Of a DNA stretch of 64,000 nucleotides, positions 54,111 through 62,486 are shown piece after piece. A model generated the notes under the pieces. That model saw nothing but the letters and a program-made list of their open reading frames with translations, did not search any database and had not been told where the DNA came from. The position numbers were made by a program, and so were the translations under genes. Numbering within the stretch: the stretch's first letter is position 1; every line of letters starts with the position of its first letter. Source of the stretch: Chloroflexota bacterium (GTDB taxonomy: Bacteria > Chloroflexota > Anaerolineae > Aggregatilineales > Phototrophicaceae). The stretch is from contig VXLV01000032.1 of NCBI GenBank assembly GCA_009841405.1, positions 82,174 through 146,173 of the forward strand, given 5' to 3'.

Positions 54111-55532
54111 ATGAGCGAACTGATATGGAAGACGGCGGTCGAGCTGGCGGCGATGATCAAGCGCGGCGAAGTCTCGGCTGTGGATGTATTAAAAGCGCAC
54201 CTCGAGCGGATTGACGCGGTCAATCCGGCGCTCAACGCCATCGTCACCTACTTGCCGGAGGAAGCGCTGGCATTGGCGCGCGCTGCGGATGAGAAGCAGG
54301 CGCGCGGCGACGATCTCGGCCTGCTGCATGGCTTGCCGATCGCGCACAAGGACCTTTTCGAAACGGCCGGCATTCGCACGACCATGGGCTCGGCCGCCTT
54401 CAGCGACTACATTCCCGAGGCGGACGACCTGATCATCGCGCGCTTGAAGCGGGACGGCTGCATCACCATCGGCAAAACCAATGTGCCCGAATTTGGCGCT
54501 GGCTCGCATACCTTCAATCCGGTCTTCGGCGCAACTTGCAATCCCTACGACCTGTCCAGGACCTGCGGCGGCAGCAGCGGCGGCGCGGCGGTGGCGCTGG
54601 CGGCCGGCATGATCCCGATCGCCGATGGCAGCGATATGGGCGGCTCCCTGCGCAACCCGGCCAGCTTCTGCAATATCGTCGGCCTGCGCCCGACGCCCGG
54701 CCGCGTGCCCAGCTACCCCAAGGGCAACGCCTGGTCGACGCTCTCGGTGGACGGCCCAATGGGGCGGACCGTGCAAGATGTCGCCTTGATGCTGCAAGCC
54801 ATCGCCGGTTACGACAGCCGCGCGCCCATCTCATTGGAACAGCCGGGCTCAGCCTTCGCCGCTGACCTTGAGCGCGACTTCGCCGGTGTTCGAATGGCCT
54901 GGAGCCCCGATCTGGGCGGCTTGCCCATTGACCCGCAAGTGACCGCGACGATCGAGGCGCAGCTCCCGGTCTTCGGCGATTTGGGTTGCATCGTCGACGA
55001 GGCCGCGCCGGATTTCAGCGACGCTTACGAGATCTTTCAGACCCTGCGCGCCTGGAACTTTGAACTGTCTTTCGCCGAGCATTTCGCGCAATTCGGCGAG
55101 GATGCCTTCAAGGAAACCATCCGCTGGAATGCGGCCCAGGGCAGAAAATTGAGCGCCGGGCAAATTAGCCGGACCGAGGCGAAGCGCACTGAACTATTCC
55201 ACCGCGTGCGAGAGTTCCTGGAGACCTACGAGTATCTCCTGTTGCCGACAGCGCAAGTCCCGCCCTTTCCCATAGAGACGGAATATCCCACGGAGATTGC
55301 CGGCGTCGCTATGAAAACGTATATCGACTGGATGATGAGCTGCGCCTATATCACGGTCACGGGTCTGCCTGCGATTTCAGTCCCTTGCGGCTTCACGGCC
55401 GACGGGTTGCCCGTCGGCTTGCAGATAGTCGGGCGTCCGCGCGCGGACTTCGCCGTGCTGCAGTTGGCGTACGCGTTCCAGGAGGCGACCCGCTTCTATG
55501 AACAGCGGCCGCCACTAGACGAGACTGACTGA
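54111..55532 (+). CDS. Amidase signature family hydrolase
   Basis: Ser-cisSer-Lys amidohydrolase, 473 aa. Catalytic residues are K80 (IAHKDLF), cis-Ser S155 (CGGSSGG) and nucleophile S179 (GSDMGGSLRNPA); the Lys-Ser-Ser spacing is as in the family. The length suits stand-alone amidases. GatA is possible by fold, but the lack of gatB/gatC nearby and the linkage to an SDR and a carboxylate permease argue for a catabolic amidase. No signal peptide. It begins 6 nt after the SDR stop and ends 65 nt before the permease gene. Confidence 0.92.
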   Translation: MSELIWKTAVELAAMIKRGEVSAVDVLKAHLERIDAVNPALNAIVTYLPEEALALARAADEKQARGDDLGLLHGLPIAHKDLFETAGIRTTMGSAAFSDYIPEADDLIIARLKRDGCITIGKTNVPEFGAGSHTFNPVFGATCNPYDLSRTCGGSSGGAAVALAAGMIPIADGSDMGGSLRNPASFCNIVGLRPTPGRVPSYPKGNAWSTLSVDGPMGRTVQDVALMLQAIAGYDSRAPISLEQPGSAFAADLERDFAGVRMAWSPDLGGLPIDPQVTATIEAQLPVFGDLGCIVDEAAPDFSDAYEIFQTLRAWNFELSFAEHFAQFGEDAFKETIRWNAAQGRKLSAGQISRTEAKRTELFHRVREFLETYEYLLLPTAQVPPFPIETEYPTEIAGVAMKTYIDWMMSCAYITVTGLPAISVPCGFTADGLPVGLQIVGRPRADFAVLQLAYAFQEATRFYEQRPPLDETD

Positions 55533-55597
55533 CAGGCGCTCGCTTCGGCTGATGTACGTCAGCGCCACTGCCGGATCAGGGCGACTGGAGACAGCGC

Positions 55598-57160
55598 TTG
55601 GACCTCAACCTCATAAACTGGCTGCTCGCGCTTTCGCCCGTCCTAACGGTGCTGCTGCTAATGGTTGGCCTGGGCTGGGGCGGCAGCCGCGCCGGCGTGG
55701 CGGGCTTCCTGGTCGCGCTGGTTCTATCACAGACTACCTTCGGCGGCGGCCTTGATTTGGCGGCGGTCGCTATCGGCAAGTCCGTTTTTCTCGCCGTCGA
55801 TGTCTTGTACATCGTTTGGATGGCGCTCTTCTTTTACAACGTGACAAATGAGGCGGGCGCGGTCGCCTTGATTGGCCGCAGCCTGCCGCGTCTGACTTCG
55901 GATCGCGCCGCGCAGAGCTTGCTCATCAGCTGGGTTTTCGTCTCGCTCTTGCAGGGGGTTGGCGGCTTCGGCGTGCCAGTGGCGGTAGTCGCGCCCTTGC
56001 TGGTCGGCCTGGGATATACCGCCACGCAATCGGTCATCATGGCGGCGCTCGGCCACGGCTGGGCAGTGACCTTCGGGTCGCTGGGCACGTCGTTTGTCGC
56101 CTTGACCGCGGTCACGGGTTTGGCGGGCGAGGCGCTGGCGCATGACGCGGCGCTTATTCTGGGTTTGGCCGGCTTCTTCAGCGGCGGTCTGGTCGCCTTT
56201 GTAAGCGCGGGCTGGGGCGGCTTCCTGCGCTCGCTACCCATGCTGTTCGTCGTCGGCTCGGTCATGGGTCTCACGCAGTGGTGGATCGCCGCCAATGGCA
56301 TGTGGACCCTGGGCTCGACTTCGGGCGCGTTAGCCGGCGCAGTCGTCGGCGTCGTCTATGTGCTGTCGCCCTTTCATTCGGCCGAGAAGAACGCGGCGGC
56401 GAATGTCGGCAGCGAGCGCCCGCAAGACATCGCGCTGGCGCTGGCCGCATACCTCATACTTCTGATTCTTGCGTTTTCAGCGAACCTCATCGGCCCGCTT
56501 GAGCAGCTCGTGGACGCGCTTATCATCCAGGTCGACTTCCCGGCGGTGGCGACCCGTTTTGGCTGGCAAGTCTCCGCCGAGAGCGGGCGCGGCATCAGCG
56601 TATTCGGCCACGCCGGGGCGATTCTGTTTTATGCGGGCGGCATCGCCTTCCTGTTGTATCGTCGCGCCGGCTACTATGAGTCCGCGGACGTTTGGCGCGA
56701 GATCTGGACCAAGGTGCGCCGGTCCGCGTCCAAGTCCACGGTGTCCATCCTGGCGCTGGTGGCGATGGCGGCATTGATGACGCATACCGGCATGACGCAG
56801 ATCATCGCGCGCGGCATCAGCCAGACCTTCAGCGCTGCGCTCTATCCCCTGGTCGCGCCCTTCATCGGCGCGCTGGGCGCATTCATGACCGGCAGCAACA
56901 CCAACTCCAACGTCGTCTTCGGCGCTCTCCAGCAGGAGACGGCGACCCTGCTGGGGCTGAGCGTGCCAGTGTTGCTCGCTGGGCAGACGGCGGGCGCTTC
57001 GCTGGGCAGCGTGCTCGCGCCGGCCAAAGTCATCGTTGGCTGCAGCACGGTTGGGCTGGCGGGGCAGGAAGGGCCGGTGATCCGGCGCATGCTGCTGCTG
57101 GGGCTGATCCCGGTCGCCTTTGTCGCGCTTTTCACATTCGCGAGGTTGGCGGGCTCATGA
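55598..57160 (+). CDS. L-lactate permease (LctP) family transporter
   Basis: Polytopic membrane transporter, 520 aa, TTG start with GGAG 7 nt upstream. About twelve hydrophobic segments. Family hallmarks are LLQGVGGFGVPVAVVAPLLVGLG near residue 110-132 and the C-terminal FMTGSNTNSNVVFGALQQETA near 430-450, the most conserved LctP stretch. Known members move lactate or glycolate with protons; some related clusters use other hydroxy acids. It follows the SDR and amidase genes, so the imported or exported acid may be linked to their reactions. It is followed by an aminotransferase gene 111 bp on. Confidence 0.9.
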   Translation: MDLNLINWLLALSPVLTVLLLMVGLGWGGSRAGVAGFLVALVLSQTTFGGGLDLAAVAIGKSVFLAVDVLYIVWMALFFYNVTNEAGAVALIGRSLPRLTSDRAAQSLLISWVFVSLLQGVGGFGVPVAVVAPLLVGLGYTATQSVIMAALGHGWAVTFGSLGTSFVALTAVTGLAGEALAHDAALILGLAGFFSGGLVAFVSAGWGGFLRSLPMLFVVGSVMGLTQWWIAANGMWTLGSTSGALAGAVVGVVYVLSPFHSAEKNAAANVGSERPQDIALALAAYLILLILAFSANLIGPLEQLVDALIIQVDFPAVATRFGWQVSAESGRGISVFGHAGAILFYAGGIAFLLYRRAGYYESADVWREIWTKVRRSASKSTVSILALVAMAALMTHTGMTQIIARGISQTFSAALYPLVAPFIGALGAFMTGSNTNSNVVFGALQQETATLLGLSVPVLLAGQTAGASLGSVLAPAKVIVGCSTVGLAGQEGPVIRRMLLLGLIPVAFVALFTFARLAGS

Positions 57161-57271
57161 TTCGCCCGACCTTTCACGCTGTCGATTGCAAGGCATTATG
57201 ATTGCGCGAAAAGTAAACGGTGGCAGCGCGCGCAGTCGCGGCGGGCAAGTAGTCAATCTGGAGGGTGTGCG

Positions 57272-58528
57272 ATGAGTGAACTAGCGCTATTCGGGGGCAG
57301 CAAAACGCGGACGGCGGCATATCCCAGCTGGCCGGTGCATGACGAGCGCGATGTCGAAGCGGTCGCAGCGGTCGTGCGCAGCGGCAATTGGGGCGGCTTC
57401 CCCTACCCGGGCCCGCAGACACAGCGCTTTCTTGACGCTTTCGTCGAGATGCAGCGCGGCGAATATGCCGTCGCCGTCATGAATGGCACCATCACGATGG
57501 AGGTCGCCCTGCGCGCGGCCGGCATCGGCTGGGGCGATGAAGTTCTGGTTCCCGCTTACACCTTCCAGGCGACCGCCTCCGCGCCGATGATGGCGGGCGC
57601 GATTCCGGTGCTGGTTGATATTGATCCCGATACCTTCTGCATCGACCCCAAGGCGATTGAAGCTGCGATTACTGAGAAGACGCGCGCCATCATCCCGGTG
57701 CATATCGCCTCGCAGATGGCGGATATGGACGCCATCATGGCCATCGCCGAGCGGCATAACTTGATTGTTATTGAAGACGCCGCCCATGCCCACGGCGCGG
57801 TATGGTCGGGTCAAGGCGCCGGCGCCCTCGGGCACTTCGGCTCTTTCAGCATGCAATCGACCAAGATCATGACCGCCGGCGAGGGCGGCGTATTGCTTTG
57901 CCGCTCGCAAGAACACGCCTGGCGCGCGGCCAGCATCATCGACTGCGGACGACCGCATGACCCGGCCGGCGAGCTCTACACGCAGGGCGGCAACTATCGC
58001 ATGACCGAGTTGCAAGCAGCGCTGCTGAATGTCGCCCTGGAGCGCTTCCCGGCGCAAGCCAAACAGCGCGCAGAATCTGCAAAATATTTGGACGAAGCGC
58101 TCAGCGAGGTCGAGGGCGTTCGCGTTTTGCCGCGCGACGCTCGACACGAAAAGCGGGCGCTCTACCGCTACATCTTCGCTGTCGATCCTGATGCCTTTGG
58201 CGCGACCAACAGAATTGTCGCGCGAGCAATGCAAGCCGAGGGCATCCTCTGCTGGAGCGGTTATGACCCCATGTATCGCTACGATCTCTTTCGTCCGCAA
58301 GAGTCGCGCCTGGCTGTGCCCTCAGCATTCCCCGAGTACTTTGAGCTTGAGAACATGCGCTTGCCCGTCACCGAGCGCATCAGTACGCAAGAGGGCTTGT
58401 GGCTCGATGAGGAGATATTCCGCGAAGGCGAAAGCGCGGTGGATGAAGTTGTCGCCGCCCTGAAGAAAGTGCGGGCGGCGCTGGCCGGCGACCCGACGTT
58501 GGCGGAAAGGATTCGCGCCCTCGAATAG
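57272..58528 (+). CDS. DegT/DnrJ/EryC1/StrS family PLP aminotransferase
   Basis: Fold-type I PLP enzyme, 418 aa, with GGAGGG before the ATG. The Schiff-base Lys is K198 in MQSTKIMTAGEGG and the PLP-contacting Asp is D169 in IEDAAHAHGA. The MNGTITMEVALRAAGI segment holds the phosphate-binding Thr region. Such enzymes aminate keto-sugars or cyclitols (for example 3-amino-5-hydroxybenzoate or scyllo-inosose pathways). No nucleotide-sugar genes lie near it, so it may act on free keto-sugars or inososes, in line with the isomerase/MocA genes elsewhere in the window (inference). It converges with the TPP-enzyme gene, with no gap. Confidence 0.91.
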   Translation: MSELALFGGSKTRTAAYPSWPVHDERDVEAVAAVVRSGNWGGFPYPGPQTQRFLDAFVEMQRGEYAVAVMNGTITMEVALRAAGIGWGDEVLVPAYTFQATASAPMMAGAIPVLVDIDPDTFCIDPKAIEAAITEKTRAIIPVHIASQMADMDAIMAIAERHNLIVIEDAAHAHGAVWSGQGAGALGHFGSFSMQSTKIMTAGEGGVLLCRSQEHAWRAASIIDCGRPHDPAGELYTQGGNYRMTELQAALLNVALERFPAQAKQRAESAKYLDEALSEVEGVRVLPRDARHEKRALYRYIFAVDPDAFGATNRIVARAMQAEGILCWSGYDPMYRYDLFRPQESRLAVPSAFPEYFELENMRLPVTERISTQEGLWLDEEIFREGESAVDEVVAALKKVRAALAGDPTLAERIRALE

Positions 58529-60127
58529 CTAGCGTTTGCGTACGGTTGTGGGGTAGCCGACCGGGTCGAGCATGACATCGATAAGCATGGGGGCGCGCCG
58601 GGACAATCCCGCCTGGATCGCGGCGTCGCATTCCGCGCGCGTCTCCACGCGGCGGTATGCAATGCCATAAGCGCCGGCGATGAGTTCAAAGTCTGGATTT
58701 TGAAACTCCGTGCCATAGGCAGCGCGCCCCGCGCGAAGTTGCGCCGAGCGAATCAGGTCGAGCGCGGCGTCGTTCATGATGAAGACCAGCACCGGCAGTC
58801 GCCGCTCCGCCAGCAAACCCAGTTCGCCTATGACCATGGCCAGACCGGCATCGCCCGTGATGCAGACGGCGGGCTCGCCCGTGACCGCCGCCGCCGCGAT
58901 GGCGCTGCATAGGCCGAAGCCCATCGCCGAGAGCCCATTCGAGACGAAGTAGCGATTGGGCGCGCGCGCCGGCCAATTCAGCGCCGCGAAGATCTTGTGC
59001 GAGCCGACATCGGTAGTGACGATCATGTCGTCAGGCGTGTACTCGCGTAGCGCTGCCAGGAAGGTCTGCGGCAGGATGCGCCCGGCGCGAGGGGCGGGCA
59101 GACTGATCCGGCTCTGCGCATCGCGAAACTGCTTGACGCGCGCCGCGCCCCAGCTTTCCGCTGTCGGGCCGCTCAGGTCCGCCAGCGAGTCCAGGCTGTC
59201 GCTGACGGGGCCGACCGCTTCCCAAGCGCTGGGTATCGGCGGGTCGCGGTTTTCCCAGGCGGCGATCCAGACCAGCGGCGTGTCGTAGTCCCAGGGCTTG
59301 ACCAGCTCAACGACATCAAAGCCGATGGCGACGATGCAGTCGGCTTCATCCAGCAATTCATAGACCGGGTCCGCGCGCGTCAGTCCGGCCGTGCCGGCGA
59401 AGAGTGGATGATCGGCTGGCATGAGTCCTTTGCTTTTGGGCGTGTCAATCAAGGGCGCGCGCAGTGTCTCAGCGAGTTCGCGGATCGCGTCGTAGGGCGC
59501 GTCCGCTGCCAACCCCAAACCGGCCACGATGATTGGCTTCCGCTTGTCCGACAGCAGCGCGTTCAAGGCATCGAGTTCAAGATCAAGCCGCGGCGCGGGT
59601 GCGATTGCCGGCAGCGCCGCGGCACGCTCTATCTCTTGCCGGGCGATACGATTGTGCAGGCCGAGATGAACCGGGCCAGGCCTTCCGGCCACTGCAAGGC
59701 GCAGCGCGTCGTGAATTGTTCGCGCCGCATTCGACGCCGTGAGCTCCGCCGAGAATTTGCAGATTGGCTGGAACAGGGCGGCCAGGTCAAGCGCCTGATG
59801 CGTGTGGCGGTCGGCCAGGTCAGGGTCGCTTGTCGCCGTGATCATCAGCACAGGCGCGCGGTCGAGATGCGCGTGCGCCAGGCCGGCGACGGCGTTGGCC
59901 GCGCCCGGGCCAAGCGTCGTAAGCGCTACGCCTATTGTGCCCCTCAAGCGCGCCTCGGTTGCCGCCATGAAACAAGCGCTGCTCTCATTCCTGACCAGCA
60001 CGAATTCGAGTCCACGCCGGCGGATCGCGTCTAGGATCTCGACATTTTCGCCGCCGGGCAAGCCGTAGACGCGCTTGACGCCGGCGGCTTGCAGCGTAGC
60101 AGCGAAGTGGTCAGCGACAGTCGCCAT
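58529..60127 (-). CDS. Thiamine-pyrophosphate enzyme (acetolactate synthase/decarboxylase-like)
   Basis: Three-domain TPP enzyme, 532 aa from the ATG at 60127; the longer track start lies inside the TauE-like gene. The cofactor-activating Glu is E48 (VRNESSA). The Mg/TPP motif is GDAG near 425-428, ending in MND rather than NN. The RH/RNE motif and the LGPGAANAVAGLAHAHLDRAPVLMITA region are family-typical. No regulatory subunit gene (ilvN) is next to it, so biosynthetic acetolactate synthase is less likely than a catabolic decarboxylase, a synthase, or a sulfonate-cleaving relative. It starts 2 nt after the exporter stop, forming a two-gene operon. Confidence 0.85.
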   Translation of the reverse strand: MATVADHFAATLQAAGVKRVYGLPGGENVEILDAIRRRGLEFVLVRNESSACFMAATEARLRGTIGVALTTLGPGAANAVAGLAHAHLDRAPVLMITATSDPDLADRHTHQALDLAALFQPICKFSAELTASNAARTIHDALRLAVAGRPGPVHLGLHNRIARQEIERAAALPAIAPAPRLDLELDALNALLSDKRKPIIVAGLGLAADAPYDAIRELAETLRAPLIDTPKSKGLMPADHPLFAGTAGLTRADPVYELLDEADCIVAIGFDVVELVKPWDYDTPLVWIAAWENRDPPIPSAWEAVGPVSDSLDSLADLSGPTAESWGAARVKQFRDAQSRISLPAPRAGRILPQTFLAALREYTPDDMIVTTDVGSHKIFAALNWPARAPNRYFVSNGLSAMGFGLCSAIAAAAVTGEPAVCITGDAGLAMVIGELGLLAERRLPVLVFIMNDAALDLIRSAQLRAGRAAYGTEFQNPDFELIAGAYGIAYRRVETRAECDAAIQAGLSRRAPMLIDVMLDPVGYPTTVRKR

Positions 60128-60129
60128 AA

Positions 60130-60879
60130 TCAGCAATTGGCGGCGCAATTGTTGAGCAAGAGGTAAAGGCTCAACACAAAGAGCGGGATCATCATCAGCC
60201 ACTCAAATGCTTGCTGGTTGATGCGGTCGATCAGATAGCGCGCGACCATCACGGCGGGCGGAATGAGCGCGAAAACCCAGGCGATGCTTAGCAGGCGCTC
60301 AAGGTCAAACAAGCCGAGCAGCATAAAGCCCGGCAATTTGGTCAGATTCATGACCGCGAAAAAGAGCGTGGTCGTGCCGATGAAGCGCCGGGGTGTCATC
60401 TGCGGCTGCAGCAGCAAGTATGCCGTGAAAGGCGGCGCGCCAACATTGGCCAGGGTCGAGCCGAATCCGGATGCCAAGCCGGCGAAATAGCCGTGCCATG
60501 TCCGCGGCCGGTACGACATCGCGGCCAGCCGGTCGCTGGCGATCTTGAAGATCAGGGCGAGCAGAGTCAAGCCGCCGATGATTCGCTTCAGCGTGAGGGC
60601 GTCAATGTCCTTGAGTACAAATGCGCCCAGAACCACGCCCAGCAATCCCGGGATGAGCATCAGGCCGATGTAGTGCCGGTCCCATTGTTTCCAGTAGAAA
60701 TACAGCGCGAAGCCGTCAGCGAAGATGAGCAGCGGCAAGACCAGGACGACGGCGACTTGCGGGTCGATGAGCAGCGACAACATCGGTACGGTCAGCGCGA
60801 CCGGGACCGGCCCACCGAGACCGCCCTTGGAAAAACCGACCAATACGCCAACCAGCGCGAATACAATAATCTCGTTCAT
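60130..60879 (-). CDS. TauE/SafE family sulfite/anion exporter-like membrane protein
   Basis: Polytopic transporter, 249 aa from the ATG at 60879 (GGGACAG upstream); the track start ten codons earlier is also possible. About seven to eight hydrophobic segments. The family signature is present twice, as GVLVGFSKGGLGGPVPVAL near residues 8-26 and GLASGFGSTLANVGAPPFTAYLL near 138-160. Members export sulfite or organosulfur anions, or are of unknown substrate. It is transcribed ahead of a TPP enzyme with 2 nt between them. That pairing recalls organosulfonate degradation, where sulfite is released by TPP enzymes and exported, but the link is only suggestive. Confidence 0.87.
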   Translation of the reverse strand: MNEIIVFALVGVLVGFSKGGLGGPVPVALTVPMLSLLIDPQVAVVLVLPLLIFADGFALYFYWKQWDRHYIGLMLIPGLLGVVLGAFVLKDIDALTLKRIIGGLTLLALIFKIASDRLAAMSYRPRTWHGYFAGLASGFGSTLANVGAPPFTAYLLLQPQMTPRRFIGTTTLFFAVMNLTKLPGFMLLGLFDLERLLSIAWVFALIPPAVMVARYLIDRINQQAFEWLMMIPLFVLSLYLLLNNCAANC

Positions 60880-60986
60880 CTGTCCCCAAGGAATCTGAGT
60901 CGCAGCCATTATACTGTATTCGCAGCCCGAATCCGACCGGTCCGCGCGCTTGCAACTCGCCCGGAGCGCAGAACGGAGAATACGCA

Positions 60987-61826
60987 GTGGACATCAAGCA
61001 GCTGAATGATGAAGGTCGCGAACTGTGGAACCGCAAGGCGCGCTTTTGGGATGCGTTGCACGGGGAGCGCGGCAACGAATTCCATCGCCTACTGGTTGAG
61101 CCCAGTGTGCTGCAACTGCTGCGGTTGCGGGCCGGCGAGTCCGTGCTGGATGTCGGTTGCGGCAACGGCGCGCTGGCGCGGCGGCTGGCCCGCGAAGGCG
61201 CGGCCGTGACCGCCATTGACTTCAGCCCCGCGATGATTGCTTTGGCGCGCGAACGCGACGAAGCATCCCATACAAGCATAGACTACCGGGTCATAGACGC
61301 GACCGACGAGGCGGCGCTGCTGCTGCTGGGCGCGCGGCGTTTCGATACCATCACCTGCACGATGAGCTTTATGGACATGCCGACGATTGATCCGCTCTTC
61401 GCCGCCGCCAGCCAACTGCTGAAGCCGGCGGGCCGCTTTGTCTTCGCGACCATGCACCCGGCCTTTAACTCCAACAATCCGGTCTTCCTGCACGAGAAAG
61501 AAGACCGCGACGGCGTCGTCAGCGAGCAATACGCTTTGAAGCTGCGGGCTTATCTTGCCATGCCGCCGGTCAAAGGATCGGGCGCGCCCGGCGAGCCGAC
61601 GCCGCACTACTACTTTCATCGCTCGCTCAGCGAGTTGCTCGGCGCTGCTTTTGACGCGGGATTCGTCCTGGACGCCTTGCTTGAGCCAACTTACGAAGCG
61701 GAAGAATCGGCCAGCGCGGCCAGCCTGGATTGGCGCCGGTTTCGCCAGTTCCCGCCGGTGCTCAGCGGTCGCTTGCGGCTAAGTCAGATGGACGGGCTCT
61801 CGGCATCCAGGACGGCGGACTCGTAG
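60987..61826 (+). CDS. Class I SAM-dependent methyltransferase
   Basis: Small-molecule-type methyltransferase, 279 aa, GTG start after GGAGAA. The SAM motif I is VLDVGCGNGALARRLA at residues 53-68 and the acidic strand-2 end is AIDFS. Motif II/III segments (DTITCTMSFMDMP and LKPAGRFVFATMHP) follow. The N-terminal GRELWNRKARFWDALHGERGN helix resembles cap regions of UbiE/Coq-like enzymes acting on small molecules. A TATACT hexamer lies upstream at 60910-60915. It converges with, and overlaps by 43 nt, the B3/B4-domain gene. The methyl acceptor is unknown. Confidence 0.87.
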   Translation: MDIKQLNDEGRELWNRKARFWDALHGERGNEFHRLLVEPSVLQLLRLRAGESVLDVGCGNGALARRLAREGAAVTAIDFSPAMIALARERDEASHTSIDYRVIDATDEAALLLLGARRFDTITCTMSFMDMPTIDPLFAAASQLLKPAGRFVFATMHPAFNSNNPVFLHEKEDRDGVVSEQYALKLRAYLAMPPVKGSGAPGEPTPHYYFHRSLSELLGAAFDAGFVLDALLEPTYEAEESASAASLDWRRFRQFPPVLSGRLRLSQMDGLSASRTADS

Positions 61827-62485
61827 CTGCCGCCGGCGAATTCGTTCAGCAGCGCCAACAAGTCCGCAACTGCCGCTTCGATATCCGCGCGGCCGCCGGC
61901 GTGATGCGCCTCCACCGTGATGACCGCCGCAGTCGTGCCGGCATTTGCGGCGCTGGTCGCGCTCTGCCGCCAGCACCAGCGCCGCGCCACAACCATCTTG
62001 TTTTCATCGGAGAAGACCACTTCGCCCGCTTCCGGGCGCATCGCCTCGCCGCTGGCCAGCTCGGTATACAGTTCGTCCCCGTCCGAGTAATGCACGGTAA
62101 TCGGCCTTGCGATCTGCCGCGTATCGAAGATGGCGACGGGCAAGCCATAGCGGATGCTGACCAGATTTCCGATATCGACCAGCGCGCTGATGCAAGGAAT
62201 ATCGCCCTTTTTCGTCAGCCGGCGCAGCAAGGCTTCAGCGGCGCTGCGGTATTTTGTGGGAGAGACGCCGAATGCGCTGAAGGCGCGGCGCCAGGCGCCC
62301 AGCGACGGCAGCTCGCTCAGCGGCGTCGCGCCGATCCGCGCCTTGACCGCGGCCTGCTCCGCCAGGTAGCGCTCTTTCAGCGCCGCCGGTGATGGCGCGT
62401 TGGTCATGCCGCGCGCGACAATCACGCCGCCGCAGAGGTCCGGATAATTGTTAGTGATTTGCTCGTCGTATTGAAAGCTGGTCAT
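61784..62485 (-). CDS. B3/B4 domain protein (PheT-like tRNA-binding fold)
   Basis: A 233-aa stand-alone protein resembling the B3/B4 domain of phenylalanyl-tRNA synthetase beta. Indicative segments are SAFGVSPTKYRSAAEALLRRL near residue 70-90, ISALVDIGNLVSIRYGLPVAIFD near 98-120 and an ending with DLLALLNEF. Free-standing members are thought to act in editing of mischarged tRNA or are of unknown role. No signal peptide. Its 3' end overlaps that of the methyltransferase by 43 nt (convergent), and it starts 1 nt after the MFS stop, so the two are co-transcribed. Confidence 0.83.
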   Translation of the reverse strand: MTSFQYDEQITNNYPDLCGGVIVARGMTNAPSPAALKERYLAEQAAVKARIGATPLSELPSLGAWRRAFSAFGVSPTKYRSAAEALLRRLTKKGDIPCISALVDIGNLVSIRYGLPVAIFDTRQIARPITVHYSDGDELYTELASGEAMRPEAGEVVFSDENKMVVARRWCWRQSATSAANAGTTAAVITVEAHHAGGRADIEAAVADLLALLNEFAGGSYESAVLDAESPSI

Positions 62486-62486
62486 C

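Noticed and set aside
54111-55532. Amidase as GatA of the Glu-tRNA(Gln) amidotransferase
   Set aside because: No gatB or gatC nearby, and it sits in an SDR/carboxylate-permease cluster. A catabolic amidase is the simpler reading, though GatA cannot be excluded from motifs alone.
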